Below are positions 55,601 through 62,211 of a stretch of DNA of 64,000 nucleotides, one piece after another. Under the pieces are notes generated by a model. The model made no database searches. It was not told the DNA's origin and saw only the letters and a program-made list of their open reading frames with translations. The stretch comes from CAUSKK01 sp963532425 (GTDB taxonomy: Bacteria; Pseudomonadota; Gammaproteobacteria; Cardiobacteriales; Cardiobacteriaceae), in assembly GCA_963532425.1 (NCBI GenBank), contig CAUSKK010000007.1, positions 38,246-102,245 of the forward strand, written 5' to 3'. Within the stretch, counting starts at the first letter, position 1, and each line of letters opens with the position of its first letter. A program made the translations under genes and the position numbers.

Positions 55601-57529
55601 TGGGCCTTCACCTTCCAAGGTGAAATCAAAGCCAACGCCTTCGCCGGCACCGCCGCCAGCACCTGTTCCAGCCGAAGCGCTCCCCTCGGGAGTGCCCGAC
55701 GAAGCCACCGGCTGAGTCGAACCGCTTCCCGCGCCGCCGGCCGCTGTTCCGACGCTAGCCGTGCCACCGGCAGCCATGCCAGCCGAAGCGCTCCCCTCGG
55801 GAGCGCCCGACGAAGCCACCGGCTGAGTTGAACCGCTTCCGGCTCCAGAGCCAGTACTACCAGCACCAGCACCAGCGCCGCCGGCCAGGGCGGAGAAATC
55901 GAAGTCGTCCAGGGCGGCAGGGGCGCCGGCGTTGGCAGCGCCACCGGCCGTAGCCCCGGCGCCCCCGGCAGCCCCGGCACCGCCGCCAAAGGCGGACAAA
56001 TCGCCGAAGTCGGCCAGGGCCCCGCCGATGCCGCTCAAATCAGCGTTGGCAGCACTGGCACCACCGGCAGCCGCGCCACCGGCCACGGCCCGGCCGCTGC
56101 TGCCGCGTTTTTTCCGTTTCTTCGGCGTGCCGGCTTCCACCACCTCTTCCTCTTCGGCGGTTTCATCGTTGGGGTCGGCCTCGTCCTCGTCCGCGTTGGC
56201 GTCCACCTCCAGAGTCGGTTCCAGCGTGTCCAAATCGGAAAGGAAGTCGTTGGAGACGCTGTCGTCGGTGTCGCTGATGCTGTCGCTGCTGCGGGCCTGG
56301 TCGCCGAATTCGCCGTAGAGCTTCTTCGCCTCGGCCGAAATGGGGGCCGCCGCCTGCAAATCGGCGATGGCCTGGTTCATAAAGCGGAGCAGGTGCTCAT
56401 CTTTGAGCCGGGCCGCCTCAACCAGGTCGTTGAAGATGTGTTCGATGGCCACCAGCGTATCCACCACCGGCGGATAGGCCGGCGCCAGCGCCTCATTGCT
56501 GCTCAAACTGAGCTGGGCGTAGCAGAGGCCGAGCTGGCTCAGACTGTCGGCCAGGGCCTCCTGGCCCACCAGCCGGAAAATGGGCGCGCACTGGGACAGG
56601 AAAAAGGCGGCGCCCTCCCAGCCCTGGGCCTGGTTCAGCTGCTCCTGGCTGGCCACGTCCTTATGAATTTTGCCGAAGTAGTTCAGGGCCATGGTGCTGG
56701 TGTTCTGGATAACGTCGTTGACCTCCAGCCCCCGCGAGTGGCCGGTTTGACCGCTCAGCGCCTCGCCCAGACTCTGGCCCTGGGCGCCGCCCTCGTCCAG
56801 ATGGCGCAGGCTCTCTTCCACCAGAATCATGGCCTCGGCGACCTCAATCCACTGGGCCTCGCTCAGCTGGGCCTGCAGCATCTCATTGACCCGCTGCAAC
56901 AGCAGGCGCGGCGCACTCAGATTCAGCAGCGCAAAAATATTGATGAGATTTTCATTGTTGCTGCGCAGGGCCTCCACGTTGAAGCCGGGGCTGGGGCTGC
57001 GCACCTGTTCGTCGATTTGGTTTTTATTGTTTTCGAAGATTTCGTTAATTTGGCTGGCCAGGGCCTGGTAGGTTTCCTTGCTGATGTGCGGCCGCTGGCG
57101 CTCGTCCGAAGCGCTCTGGTTGGCCAGCAGAGCCCGGACGTTTTTGCCGGCCAGCTCCACGGCCTCCAGCTCGGACGGGCGAATGGCGCCCAGATGGTCG
57201 ATGTAGTCCTCCACAATCAGAAGACCGGCGGCCAGTTCGGCGCCGATGTCCTGGAAGCGCTGGCTGTCCTCGTTCAGGTCGCCATCAAGAATTTTTTTAT
57301 TGAGAAAGGCCACGCCCTCGGTCAAAACCTCGACCAGGGCGGCCACTTCGCTCTGTTGCAACAACAGAAGACTGCCGCCAATTTCCTGGAATTTCACTAT
57401 TGTGGCTTCAATGCCGCCAGATTCGGGGCGCTCCAGCCATTCCACCAGCTGTTTTTTTATCGCTGCGACGTTGAGCGCCATTTCCTCTTGTACGCGCGCC
57501 AAAAGTTGATTACCTAATTTAATTGTCAT
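46613..57529 (-). CDS. chpA: Giant hybrid histidine kinase ChpA of the Pil-Chp system
   Basis: CheA-type kinase controlling twitching and surface sensing through PilG and PilH. At 3638 residues it is far longer than P. aeruginosa ChpA (about 2470). Order: N-terminal ChpA domain (1-430); acidic linker; Gly/Ser/Ala low-complexity block (about 470-890). The first clear Hpt is HTLKGSGRTVGYQFLGEF near 962. Coiled EQLAEIEAKIRAEL repeats follow (about 1275-1445), then acidic repeats (about 1800-2230). Two more Hpt sites read MHTLKGSARMAGYLA near 2556 and MHTLKGGSRLAGL near 2806. A charged coil (about 2880-3000) precedes the dimerisation and ATPase region with MIRNSIAHGIETPE near 3229 and GRGVGMDVV. 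A CheW domain and a C-terminal receiver (LVVDDSVTMRKVS, phospho-Asp in MLDIEMPNMDG) complete it. The frame is open throughout. Confidence 0.92.
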   Translation of the reverse strand: MTIKLGNQLLARVQEEMALNVAAIKKQLVEWLERPESGGIEATIVKFQEIGGSLLLLQQSEVAALVEVLTEGVAFLNKKILDGDLNEDSQRFQDIGAELAAGLLIVEDYIDHLGAIRPSELEAVELAGKNVRALLANQSASDERQRPHISKETYQALASQINEIFENNKNQIDEQVRSPSPGFNVEALRSNNENLINIFALLNLSAPRLLLQRVNEMLQAQLSEAQWIEVAEAMILVEESLRHLDEGGAQGQSLGEALSGQTGHSRGLEVNDVIQNTSTMALNYFGKIHKDVASQEQLNQAQGWEGAAFFLSQCAPIFRLVGQEALADSLSQLGLCYAQLSLSSNEALAPAYPPVVDTLVAIEHIFNDLVEAARLKDEHLLRFMNQAIADLQAAAPISAEAKKLYGEFGDQARSSDSISDTDDSVSNDFLSDLDTLEPTLEVDANADEDEADPNDETAEEEEVVEAGTPKKRKKRGSSGRAVAGGAAAGGASAANADLSGIGGALADFGDLSAFGGGAGAAGGAGATAGGAANAGAPAALDDFDFSALAGGAGAGAGSTGSGAGSGSTQPVASSGAPEGSASAGMAAGGTASVGTAAGGAGSGSTQPVASSGTPEGSASAGTGAGGGAGEGVGFDFTLEGEGPAVGGTGSGAGSASTTGSAGGGFDLDTLASGLNTSSGASAGGVGSGAGSASGSTAGGSGSTQPVASSGAPEGSASGSAVAGGAGEGAGFDFTLEGEGSAAGASGTGSGSGSTQPVASAGAPEGSASSSAIAGGAGEGVGFDFTLEGEGSGAGSASSSTAGGSASTGGVAGGVAGGAAVAAGSGKGGGSTPPVASVGASEGSASASGAGEGVGSAAGPGGGGVEFGRDGRPQPAPASVDLSAPVAPYFADKNMAAVNEMAVPPEKADFSAHAEGEVVDEEIREFFLEEFNELVENLNKLMPQWRANPQDKTLTTDVRRAFHTLKGSGRTVGYQFLGEFAWQNERLLNGVNEGLFKNNELIQDVINDSLDLLNILQKQEDFSEPAGGLLAQAAVAEKVRDELAENPDQNQESLHRLAHQYRLGGSAPQSSSGDSVDFHLDDEVPTPAAGSASLTAAPAGKDLSALAEEFSVEIAASKAARGEGSKLSASLGGQNNEADHSALNFALDGEARGESLSVGAAPTGPTAHNFQSIVEAIRTAGPAAFDVGSPAFDTLGAVISSRLENHAALQDSRIRRQIAEQLTEALDDLPPLPIVEQLLERVAKQITHFGDTPNGLSIAEDNPLFSTDVIGGALDRPAPIGAEQLREIEAKIRAELSQQPSGASPEQLAELEAKIRSELATSPASISPEQLAEIEAKVRAELSAEPTTASAEQLAEIEAKIRADIAAQNAELLQRQLAEAPERRLSPSERAEIEAQIRSELTAQSTALLSQQVSQSAGVSAEQLAAIEARLRTEIAADNDALIQAQVAAQLTTAPALDETNFKRMLGTLRAVLASGHVDDTVESALAATISRRWGKNEALRDDESRQHIADQLSTALDNISPEVLASILDRAVGKVNAPTRLVLGDDEMTVPAGFNDKTYKRIATTLRGTLDSEVAIDDTMIQALAKVLYKQIEPVNEAKLAQLQSALASQFALEGVKNVERLLPSVFERLGSMMEEANLGQDPAHPAPVAEASAPAATFAMGTSGDPLSDSFGLAGSSKASEGIPDFELSANFGFRGDDPVGSDEPIELSGGTFELGHSGNFLEDSFGLDTPRAAVGSGSTGSGSTQPVASSGAPVPSALDNLASLGITLDENALSAAGAGGTASLSPGNASGDGPNWDLALDFSSSRRSDTTSVGGAEKAAAESGALELPLDESFSSSRRSDTTSVGGAEKAAAESGALELPLDESFSSAEEKTSLGLDFNLNDSDTARSPVGLSLEMDNGHHEASGAALGLQLNESESPALASLGASRAVSDEAGLALSASTAAAADEGLNLNAAVADLPATGGIDLDSPAANDSSVEIDLSDEALPEEASAVRVKAKASTKAPGEGEALPSDGVVSLDLDFGGEADSTVPAGVKASTKAPGETEALRSGDSVEIDLSDKALPAEEAPAASLKAKAKSTTKALPGDGVVSLNLDFGGEADTTTSAGVKASTKAPGETEALRSGDSVEIDLNDEALPEEAPAASVKAKASTKAPGEGEALPGDGVVSLDLDFGGEAEALRSGDSVEIDLSDEALPAEEAPAASVKAKASTKTQGEGEALPVGEGVEIDLGNEPTPAVSPTASAGVDIDFDAEPLPLKTPAAGMTSRPSGVAYGEATDIDFDSAVAGASVDISLDSSSFSGGRPLAVPVSTTLAHSSLPGLLGADHWHNTAASLAAAQGKKRLEEELSAISSEVPSNAVADPAARSSHFLRALDRFENLSQMVKTNQRADLVDDLLDSVYDIEDSLDSSTTPGWVWNVLSTIEDLLTTHKERGDLLSPNVANLLRQSVNIIENYQEGGEQEAMDNINELLNSQRSLKPTPSSAAASGPQPPEGMPAMASAGLLGQTIADPNLGTILAQTFMDEAQMLFSRCQNKSELWEADREQTRHLDSIRRDMHTLKGSARMAGYLAIGDLAHSVESLIDSVATGYIQSSARVGKTLTNALWAGDEMLESIRDGYLPTPNPQVMNNISACLNQALPYGGYGVNPSIFEEGEYRELDAGSPAAPPAPTEALPAATSPGREERSLGSNLFNPDTGSEEFHQDSERELVNAANLASQVNALSGKGSGFGDELREEAQREAAKALPVEADEDEEASEPVRYLAEDENIDPDIVSIFTDEAQELLATSSKLLAEPLDDKDKIQELQRAMHTLKGGSRLAGLTSIGDVSHWMESIVEKMVDMAPEQAAKAQQLLNVALESQYTMLDSVLRGEFPAPVPELVQCLERFANTGELQLPKKKKKAEKAQAPAEALPSGTSERPALDEAAPAPTRETAKQEPPAPTEALPSGAEAEAQAARERLKAEAEAKHSQAAFDELAEKARQQRESKAPGLKDVANTAEEEKKFTDQRAQLQADKERKAKEKAEAERKNKLQKKETNSDLSRFVRVDADLLDEMIAMLGESTIMRSRMENVTAASEYNLTELSRLTARIADQVRRFDNETEAQIRSRRDSMNVDDEHFDPLEMDRFSELQQLSRQLAEAIDDLKNIQETLTQDNTVLRNLTIQQGDVQRDLQDRLLTTQLMRFDVHEPRLKRLIKQTAASVGKEVNFALEGGEVELERRLLEDLLPSLEHMIRNSIAHGIETPEVRRAAGKPEAGTIRVAVGLRTSEISVRIIDDGAGIDYDKIRAKAKAKGILDPERANDETYLNGLMMRSGFSTAENLSQLSGRGVGMDVVHEMLKQRRGQIQAFSIRGKGTEFDISMPFSMSIAEVLLVEIAGQTFAAPMSSITAVTQIERDELLRSAANEVIFHRYQDIDYRVFILGQYFKPEQYVYDSEELRAPVLLIHTGMEAVAFHVDKILNRMEIIVKNVNRQVLNIPGISGATILGDGRVAPVLEVLDLARRISDLTLVPVERPAVPVEVTPNILVVDDSVTMRKVSTRLLERNHYNVATAKDGLDAIEVLKTYTPDLIMLDIEMPNMDGFEFASHVRQMEDPRLRNVPIVMITSRTGDKHRERAGAIGVQDYLGKPYREDVLLATLERLLQK
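50840..51600. repeat. Acidic repeat block in chpA rich in palindromes
   Basis: About four copies of a roughly 60-70-residue acidic unit: SVEIDLSDEALPAEEAPAAS, then VKAKASTKAPGEGEALPGDG, then VVSLDLDFGGEA. The unit's EALP, EALR and GEALP sites are GAAGCGCTTC or one-base variants; I read nine exact palindromes in 760 bp. The density equals that of the intergenic arrays, yet the frame is kept. Confidence 0.9.
51900..52125. repeat. 96-bp direct tandem repeat in chpA
   Basis: A 32-residue unit (SSSRRSDTTSVGGAEKAAAE, then SGALELPLDESF) is present twice in tandem at an offset of exactly 96 bp, nearly identical at the DNA level. A third, partial LPLDESFSS follows. Being a multiple of three it lengthens the protein without a frameshift. 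The near identity suggests a recent duplication. Confidence 0.93.
53190..53710. repeat. Coiled-coil heptad-like repeat block in chpA
   Basis: At least six degenerate units around the core EQLAEIEAKIRAEL, each 26-35 residues apart (residues about 1277-1443), separated by short Ser/Thr/Ala/Gln linkers. The sequence predicts a long helical or coiled-coil spacer. I see few palindromes here, unlike the other repeat blocks. Confidence 0.85.
54990..56110. repeat. Gly/Ser/Ala low-complexity block in chpA with recurring STQPVASSGAPEGSAS unit
   Basis: Five copies of a GSGSTQPVASSGAPEGSAS-like peptide (two at 55670-55830, others near 55010, 55230 and 55380) are linked by GAGxGGxGSGxA runs and by GEGVGFDFTLEGEG units. 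At DNA level the unit contains GAAGCGCTCCCCTCGGGAGC, a palindrome variant that can itself fold (CGCTCCC/GGGAGCG), followed by CGACGAAGCCACCGGCTGAG. A sixth related copy lies near 52265. Confidence 0.9.
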
Positions 57530-57595
57530 GCAGTCCTCGTTATCGCACCCGGCGCCGGTGCGCCAGGTGGTTCTAAATCATGTTGGGGTTGGGGG

Positions 57596-58906
57596 TTAGT
57601 AGCCTTCGGGCAGCTTGAAGCCAGACACCGAATTCTTCAGCTCCTTGGAGAGCTGGCTCAGGTTTTCGATGGCATCGGAAGTTTTGATGACGTTCTCGGT
57701 GGTGCGGGCCGCCATCTGGTTGATGCCGTTCATGTCGCGGGCGATGTCGTCGGCCATGGTGGAAACGTTCTTGGCCGAATCGGAGACCTTCTCAATCAGG
57801 CCGGCCAGCGAGGTGGAAACCTCCTCGATGCGGTTCAGGGCCTTGCCGGCCTCCTCGGCGATGACGGCGCCGTTCACCACTTCGGCGGTGGAACGTTCCA
57901 TGGAGGCCACGGCCTCGTTGGTGTCGGTTTGGATGGTTTTCACCAGCGATTCAATCCGCTTGGTGGCGTTGGAGGAACGGTCGGCCAGCCGCTTCACCTC
58001 ATCGGCCACCACCGCAAAGCCCCGGCCCGCCTCGCCGGCCGAAGTGGCCTGAATGGCGGCGTTGAGGGCGAGAATGTTCGTCTGGTCGGCGATGCCCTTA
58101 ATCAGCTCAACGATGTTGCCGATTTCCTGGGAGCTTTCGCCGAGGCGCTTAATCCGTTTGGACGTTTCCTGGATGTTTTCGCGAATCTGGTTCATGCCGT
58201 TGATGGTGTTGCGCACCTGCTTGCCGCCCTCCTGGGCAATGGTTACGGAGTTGTGGGCAATTTCCGCCGATTCGGTGGTCTGATTGGACACCTTATCCAG
58301 CGACTGCACCATGGAGGCGATGATGTCGGTGATGTTGTGAATCTTCTCGGCCTGCTCGGTGGAGGATTTTTGCATCTGCTCGGCGATTTCCCGGGTGCTG
58401 TTGGAGGCCTCGGAAACCTGGGTGGAGGTGCGGTTGATGGTGCCGACCAGCTCGCGCATGGATTCGATGGCGTAGTTCACCGAGTCGGCAATGGCACCGG
58501 TGAAGTCCTCGGTAACCATGGCCTCGATGGTCAAATCGCCGTTGGACAGGTCGGCGAGCTCGTCCATGAGCCGCAGAATGGCGTCCTGGTCGCGCTTGGC
58601 GCGGAATTCGGCATCGGTGGAAATGTTCTGAATTTTGTCCGACTGGCGCGAGGCGTGGATATACCAGCAGACCATGCCAATCAGCACCATGGAAAAGGTC
58701 AGGGTTACCAGCACGCTGGTGCCCACGCCGAGGAAGGTTTTCTGTTCCGGTCCCTCCAGCACGAAGAGGCCGTACATGTCCACCGCCATCAGCCCCACGG
58801 CGATGGTAATCAGGACTAGGGAGGTGTAGTAGAGTCCTTTGGTTTGCTCGCTATCCGTAGCCATTGCTCCCGCATTGCGCACGGGTTTCGTTTTTTTTAC
58901 TGCCAT
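57596..58906 (-). CDS. pilJ: Methyl-accepting chemotaxis protein of the Pil-Chp system (PilJ-like)
   Basis: A 436-residue receptor in the pilJ position. Two membrane helices (residues about 28-52 and 60-85) are separated by only some eight residues (EGPEQKTF), so there is practically no periplasmic sensor. P. aeruginosa PilJ (682 residues) has large periplasmic PilJ domains. A HAMP-like stretch and a full signalling domain follow, with the hairpin tip near LVELIKGIADQTNILALNAA and GFAVVADEVKRLADRS. The C-terminus lacks an NWETF-type tail. The start at 58906 has an AGGTGG-type site. Confidence 0.88.
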   Translation of the reverse strand: MAVKKTKPVRNAGAMATDSEQTKGLYYTSLVLITIAVGLMAVDMYGLFVLEGPEQKTFLGVGTSVLVTLTFSMVLIGMVCWYIHASRQSDKIQNISTDAEFRAKRDQDAILRLMDELADLSNGDLTIEAMVTEDFTGAIADSVNYAIESMRELVGTINRTSTQVSEASNSTREIAEQMQKSSTEQAEKIHNITDIIASMVQSLDKVSNQTTESAEIAHNSVTIAQEGGKQVRNTINGMNQIRENIQETSKRIKRLGESSQEIGNIVELIKGIADQTNILALNAAIQATSAGEAGRGFAVVADEVKRLADRSSNATKRIESLVKTIQTDTNEAVASMERSTAEVVNGAVIAEEAGKALNRIEEVSTSLAGLIEKVSDSAKNVSTMADDIARDMNGINQMAARTTENVIKTSDAIENLSQLSKELKNSVSGFKLPEGY

Positions 58907-58927
58907 GAGTTAATCCCACCTAATTTC

Positions 58928-59455
58928 TTATTGTTGTTTATTGCTTTGGATGAAAGTGCTGTCCGAGACGAGCTCGGCCAGGTCAATTTGCAGACAGGGC
59001 TGGCCCCCGAGCAGGTAGCGGCCCTTAATCCACTTACGCCAGTCCTCATAGGGCTGCACCTCGAAGGAACCGCTGCTCAGGATTTCGTCCACCTTGAGGA
59101 TGTAGCCGGCGCCCTCGTCCTGGAGAATGATGTAGCTGGCGTTTTTTCTGCTGCCCTCCGGGTCGTCGGGATTGTTGAAGCAGCGGAAATCCACCACCGA
59201 ATAGACATCGCCGCGCGAGCTGGCCAATCCCAGCAACCAGCGCGGCGTGAACGGCAGTGGGCTGATGTTATCCAGGGCGATGGTGATTTCCAGAATGTAT
59301 TTGACGTCAATCAAAAAGCGCTGGTCGCCGGCGCGGAAGGCCAGGTAATTGACCTTATCCTCCTGGTAGTCTTCGCTAATGGCTTGTCGTTCCTCGGCCT
59401 TCTGTGCGTAATGGAGGAGTAATTCAAAAGGCGACAGCTCGGTTTCAATGGTCAT
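58928..59455 (-). CDS. pilI: CheW-like adaptor PilI
   Basis: CheW-family scaffold linking PilJ to ChpA. The protein contains RAGDQRFLIDVKYILEI and PRWLLGLASSRGDVYSVVDF, both CheW signatures, followed by YIILQDEGAGYILKVDEI. I start at ATG 59455; a TTG two codons earlier (59461) would overlap the pilH stop as TTGA and is a possible alternative. The resulting length is 175 residues. Genes run pilG-pilH-pilI-pilJ-chpA, as in Pseudomonas. Confidence 0.87.
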   Translation of the reverse strand: MTIETELSPFELLLHYAQKAEERQAISEDYQEDKVNYLAFRAGDQRFLIDVKYILEITIALDNISPLPFTPRWLLGLASSRGDVYSVVDFRCFNNPDDPEGSRKNASYIILQDEGAGYILKVDEILSSGSFEVQPYEDWRKWIKGRYLLGGQPCLQIDLAELVSDSTFIQSNKQQ

Positions 59456-59457
59456 AG

Positions 59458-59817
59458 TCAAATCAATAATTTAATCTGGTTAAGCAACGACTCCTTTTCC
59501 GGCGGCTTAACGAAGTAGGCCCGGGCGCCGTTTTTTAGACCCCATTCCCGGTCGCTGACCTGGTCCTTGGTGGTCAGCATCACGACGGGAATGTCCTTGG
59601 TCTTCGGATTGCGCGTCAGCTTGCGCGTGGCCTGGAAGCCATTCATGCCGGGCATAACCACGTCCATCAGAATCAGCGATGGCTGCATCTGCTCGGCCAT
59701 GCGAATGCCCTGGTCGGCATGGTCGGCCCAAAGGACCTCGTAGCCCACCTTCTCGAGCATATCGCGCACCACTTCGGCTTCGGTGGGGGAATCATCGACA
59801 ATTAAAATGGTAACCAT
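59458..59817 (-). CDS. pilH: Response regulator PilH
   Basis: Stand-alone CheY-like receiver, 119 residues, with acidic pocket VDDSPTEAEVV, phospho-Asp in LILMDVVMPGMNGFQATRKL and conserved Lys in YFVKPPEKE. In P. aeruginosa PilH is linked to retraction and dampening of the pathway. Start ATG 59817 (MVTILIVDDSP) is chosen by alignment with the family; an in-frame TTG five codons upstream also exists. Confidence 0.9.
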   Translation of the reverse strand: MVTILIVDDSPTEAEVVRDMLEKVGYEVLWADHADQGIRMAEQMQPSLILMDVVMPGMNGFQATRKLTRNPKTKDIPVVMLTTKDQVSDREWGLKNGARAYFVKPPEKESLLNQIKLLI

Positions 59818-59832
59818 ATAATTTAATTCCAA

Positions 59833-60213
59833 TTATTTGTGCACATATTTACTAATGGCATCCAGTAACTCGGTTTTAGAAAATGGTTTAGTCATAAAGT
59901 GTTCCGAGCCGGCAATTTTGCCCCGGGCCTTATCGAAAACACTATCTTTACTGGAAAGCATTAATACCGGCGTTTTGACAAAAGCTGGATTATTTTTAAT
60001 TACTGAACAGACCTGATAGCCATCTAAACGCGGCATCATAATATCGAGAAAGATAATATCCGGCTGAAAGGCCATGACCTTGGACAGGGCACTGAAACCA
60101 TCTTCGGCACTGGCAACGGTGAAGCCTTCCTTGCGCAAAATAGTTTCCGCCGTTTTCCGAATTGTGCCCGAATCGTCAACAATGAGGACTTTGATATCTT
60201 TATTATCAGCCAC
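59833..60213 (-). CDS. pilG: Response regulator PilG
   Basis: CheY-like receiver of 126 residues that promotes pilus extension in relatives. It shows VLIVDDSGTIRKTAETILRK, phospho-Asp in IIFLDIMMPRLDGYQVCSVI and Lys in HFMTKPFSKTELLDAI. The start is GTG at 60213 with AAGGAG seven bases upstream; an ATG two bases upstream is out of frame. The gene is visibly more AT-rich than its neighbours. It is the first gene of the pil-chp run, so the AT-rich gap before it (60214-60278) probably holds the promoter. Confidence 0.92.
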   Translation of the reverse strand: MADNKDIKVLIVDDSGTIRKTAETILRKEGFTVASAEDGFSALSKVMAFQPDIIFLDIMMPRLDGYQVCSVIKNNPAFVKTPVLMLSSKDSVFDKARGKIAGSEHFMTKPFSKTELLDAISKYVHK

Positions 60214-60278
60214 ATTAACTCCTTAAAAATAAAATCATTAGAAAATTTCCGATTAGTTTAGCCTATCTGCAGGCGCAT

Positions 60279-60671
60279 TTATAGCGAATTTAGATAGTCC
60301 TCCGCTATTATTAATGCGGCCATTGCATCTAAATTATTTTTTTGTCCAAGACGATGATGTGCTTCATGGGAAGTTAAATATTCATTGACAAAAATCACCG
60401 GCAGATGAAATTGCTCTTGCAAAAGGCCGGCCAATTTCTGCAGATGGCCGTGCAGTGGATGGGGACTGCCGTCGGCGTGCTCGGGCCAGCCCAGCAGCAG
60501 GCGCTGCACCGGCCACTGGCGGATAAAGGGGGCAAAATCCGCCGCCGTCAGCGTTTCCACCGGCTTGCGCAGAATGGCGAGCGGCCGGCCGCTGCCGGTG
60601 AGACGCTGGGCCACGGCCACGCCGCTGCGCCGGAAACCGATGTCCAGCGCCAGCACCCATAAATTTTCCAT
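60279..60671 (-). CDS. ruvX: YqgF/RuvX family RNase H-fold protein
   Basis: Putative pre-16S rRNA nuclease or Holliday-junction resolvase-like protein of 130 residues. The first catalytic Asp is in LALDIGFRRSGVAVAQRLTG. RLLLGWPEHADGSPHP follows, then FVNEYLTSHEAHH (replacing the usual DERLST, with the Glu kept) and LDAMAALIIAEDYLNSL with the last Asp. Start ATG 60671 follows GGGAGAG; a GTG seven codons upstream overlaps that site. Its 3' third is AT-rich like pilG. Confidence 0.85.
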   Translation of the reverse strand: MENLWVLALDIGFRRSGVAVAQRLTGSGRPLAILRKPVETLTAADFAPFIRQWPVQRLLLGWPEHADGSPHPLHGHLQKLAGLLQEQFHLPVIFVNEYLTSHEAHHRLGQKNNLDAMAALIIAEDYLNSL

Positions 60672-60747
60672 CGGAACTCTCCCAAAAAGCACCTAGCTTA
60701 TTACAATGGGGCGTTATTTAGATTTTTTTATTGAAAAAGGATTATCC

Positions 60748-61695
<948 letters not shown>

Positions 61696-61746
61696 AGTAA
61701 AATTCCCGCCCCGCCCGGATAACTCGTTATAAGCCCAAGGAAAAAA

Positions 61747-62211
61747 ATGAATATCACCAAAATCGAAGGCCACTTCAACGGCCACGAAGCCACCCGCATC
61801 GCGCTGATTTCCAGCCGTTTTAACTATTTCATCGTCCACAAGCTGGAGAGCGGCGCCCTGGACATGCTGCGCCGCCACGGCGTCCAGCAGGTGGACATCT
61901 ACTATGTGCCCGGCGCCCTGGAGGTGCCCCTCTGCGCCGCCAAACTGGCCGCTGGCGGCAAATATGACGCCCTCATCGCCCTGGGCGTGGTCATTCGCGG
62001 CGCCACCCCGCATTTCGACGTGGTCATCGGCGAGAGCGCCAAGGGCCTGAGCTCGGTGGCCCTGCAGCACGGCCTGCCGGTGCTCAACGGCATTCTCACC
62101 ACCAACAGCATCGAGCAGGCGGTGGAACGGGCCGGCACCAAGGCCGGCAACAAGGGCGCCGACTGTGCGGTGGCGGCGCTGGAAATGGTTTCGCTGCTGA
62201 GAAAACTTTAA
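61747..62211 (+). CDS. ribH: 6,7-dimethyl-8-ribityllumazine synthase
   Basis: Penultimate enzyme of riboflavin synthesis, forming an oligomeric shell in many bacteria. The 154 residues include SSRFNYFIVHKLESGALDML, YVPGALEVPLCA, LGVVIRGATPHFDVV with the catalytic His, and NGILTTNSIEQAVERAGTKA with GNKG. The stop TAA shares a base with the nusB ATG (TAATG), the usual ribH-nusB pair. Confidence 0.96.
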   Translation: MNITKIEGHFNGHEATRIALISSRFNYFIVHKLESGALDMLRRHGVQQVDIYYVPGALEVPLCAAKLAAGGKYDALIALGVVIRGATPHFDVVIGESAKGLSSVALQHGLPVLNGILTTNSIEQAVERAGTKAGNKGADCAVAALEMVSLLRKL

